A DNA stretch of 14,638 nucleotides, from assembly GCA_014728875.1 (NCBI GenBank), contig WJKV01000073.1, positions 1-14,638 of the forward strand, in the 5' to 3' direction. Position 1 is the stretch's first letter; each line of letters starts with the position of its first letter. This DNA is from Candidatus Woesearchaeota archaeon. GTDB lineage: Archaea; Nanobdellota; Nanobdellia; Woesearchaeales; WJKV01. The notes under the pieces are model-generated. The model worked only from the letters and a program-made list of their open reading frames with translations, had not been told where the DNA came from and did no database searches. Below, piece after piece: positions 13,703-14,638 of the stretch. Both the position numbers and the translations under genes were made by a program.

Positions 13703-14353
13703 ATGACCAGAAGCTGGAGATCTGTTTTAAGGCAAATCTGGAGATTCTTATGGCATGACAATAGTGTTTGGAGCTGGATTGTAAACATTATCCTGGCTTT
13801 TGTGATAATAAAATTCCTTATCTATCCGGGCCTCGGCTTGTTATTGGGCACTGGATATCCAATAGTCGCAGTTGTCAGCGGCAGCATGGACCATCATGTT
13901 TCAGCGACCGGCGACATATGCGGCAAGCATCCGCTGAACTATGAAACCGAGGATTTCTGGTCTGTCTGCAGCGACTGGTACAAGGAAATAGGAATAACAG
14001 AAACAGATTTTGCAGAATTTCCTTTCTCCAATGGTTTTAGGAAAGGCGACATCATTGTGCTTAAAGGCAAAAGCCCAAAAGATATAAATATAGGCGACGT
14101 TATCGTGTTCACAGCCAAGAATCCAAAAATAAAGACCGATCCCATCATCCACAGGGTCGTAGAAATACAAAAAAGCAACAGCAATTATGTATTCAAAACA
14201 AAAGGAGACCATAATGCGGGGAGCTGGGACGATCAGGTAATCGGAGAAACAGAAATAACAGAGAACAGGATTCTGGGAACCGGCTGGTTTAAGTTGCCTT
14301 GGTTAGGCTACTTAAAGATTGGATTTGTAAAAATCATAGGGTTGTTAAGGTGA
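13703..14353 (+). CDS. Signal peptidase I, archaeal/ER type
   Basis: 216 residues. Cleaves signal peptides of exported proteins at the outer face of the membrane. A transmembrane helix at about 24-41 precedes the catalytic serine box VVSGSM (Ser61). Then FRKGDIIVL, IGDVIVF and PIIHRVVEI (His150, the general base of the archaeal/ER class in place of the bacterial Lys) and TKGDHN (Asp169) match the other conserved boxes. A hydrophobic C-terminal segment (WLGYLKIGFVKIIGLLR) may be a second membrane contact. Between the Ser box and the next conserved box there is an insertion of about 48 residues (64-111) ending EFPFSNGFRKGD, a form I associate with DPANN homologues. An ATG at 13634 would add 23 Cys/Lys-rich residues but overlaps promoter elements, so 13703 is preferred. 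It is followed after six bases by the TFS gene, so they form an operon. Confidence 0.92.
   Translation: MTRSWRSVLRQIWRFLWHDNSVWSWIVNIILAFVIIKFLIYPGLGLLLGTGYPIVAVVSGSMDHHVSATGDICGKHPLNYETEDFWSVCSDWYKEIGITETDFAEFPFSNGFRKGDIIVLKGKSPKDINIGDVIVFTAKNPKIKTDPIIHRVVEIQKSNSNYVFKTKGDHNAGSWDDQVIGETEITENRILGTGWFKLPWLGYLKIGFVKIIGLLR
14347..14353 (+). promoter_or_regulatory. Shine-Dalgarno site for TFS gene overlapping the upstream stop
   Basis: AAGGTGA contains the TGA stop of the signal peptidase gene and lies six bases before the ATG at 14360, consistent with coupled translation. Confidence 0.65.
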
Positions 14354-14359
14354 GCTATT

Positions 14360-14638
14360 ATGAAATTTTGTCCGAAATGTAAATCTTTGATGCTTCCGAA
14401 AAAGCACGGAAGCAAAATTGTAATGACCTGCACTCAATGCGGCGCAACAGATGATAAGGCAGAAAATATCATTCTCAAAGAAAAGGTAAAAAAGAAAGGC
14501 AGGGCAATCGAAGCGATCGAGCCTGAACAGGAAGAGACACTGCCGACCACCAATGAAAGCTGTCCGAAATGCAACAATACAGAAGCTTATTATTGGTTAT
14601 TGCAGACAAGAATGTCGGATGAAGCGCCGACAAAGTTC
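14360..14638 (+). CDS. tfs: Transcription factor S (TFIIS/RPB9-like), 3' end outside window
   Basis: 93 codons are present and no stop is reached. The protein is the archaeal transcript-cleavage factor that inserts into the RNA polymerase secondary channel and stimulates cleavage of backtracked RNA. The N-terminal zinc ribbon has FCPKC (Cys4, Cys7) and TCTQC (Cys24, Cys27). After a charged linker comes the C-terminal ribbon, starting ETLPTTNESCPKC (Cys68, Cys71) and reaching the hairpin TRMSDEAPTKF, where Asp87-Glu88 are the acidic pair that supports cleavage. This separates TFS from the RPB9 subunit, which lacks that pair. The family usually runs to about 105-115 residues, so only the last Cys pair and short tail are missing. 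Cotranscribed with the signal peptidase gene. Confidence 0.93.
   Translation, partial: MKFCPKCKSLMLPKKHGSKIVMTCTQCGATDDKAENIILKEKVKKKGRAIEAIEPEQEETLPTTNESCPKCNNTEAYYWLLQTRMSDEAPTKF

Overview
The window looks like a gene-dense piece of an archaeal chromosome, most likely from a small-genome DPANN lineage of Woesearchaeota/Pacearchaeota type. The domain call rests on four proteins: an RNA 3'-phosphate cyclase of archaeal type, an archaeal NMD3-like ribosome factor, a signal peptidase I with the Ser/His (ER/archaeal) catalytic pair, and transcription factor S with two zinc ribbons. Well-formed TATA boxes about 27 bases upstream of starts and several apparently leaderless genes agree with this. 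The narrower DPANN assignment is inference from protein style (many short lineage-specific membrane proteins, a short NMD3, a signal peptidase with a long insertion after the Ser box). I see no rRNA, tRNA, CRISPR array, transposon or phage gene. No intergenic gap exceeds about 116 bases.

Layout. (1) 2-2590 (+): a 5'-truncated giant Lys/Glu-rich coiled-coil protein that ends in a small helical domain. (2) 2646-2873 and 2921-4009 (-): a two-helix small membrane protein downstream of rtcA; each has its own TATA box and is probably leaderless. (3) 4125-4916 and 5020-6525 (+): two tandem, diverged paralogous secreted proteins, each with its own TATA box and Shine-Dalgarno site. (4) 12993 down to 6532 (-): a five-gene surface operon. 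It encodes a 1236-residue multidomain secreted glycoprotein candidate, two single-pass proteins sharing a four-cysteine ectodomain, a type II-oriented protein with a Lys/Pro-rich cytosolic arm, and a 69-residue membrane protein. (5) 13090-13614 (-): NMD3-like protein. (6) 13703-14638 (+): signal peptidase I, then transcription factor S (cut by the window end).

How they fit together. About 9 kb of the 14.6 kb encodes exported or membrane-anchored proteins that reuse the same parts: a GIDCGGPC-type cysteine motif (three genes), a four-Cys beta ectodomain (two genes), a secreted N-terminal module plus Cys-containing beta domain (two genes), Pro-rich stalks, and a cytosolic helical tail found both in a surface protein and in the coiled-coil protein. 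This suggests one envelope or cell-contact system linking an outer disulfide-rich, probably glycosylated layer to cytoplasmic coiled-coil and basic partners. That is inference. The adjacent signal peptidase would process such exports, but its operon partner TFS is a transcription factor, so the adjacency may be incidental. The strongest leads are the two sets of shared domains and the surface operon.
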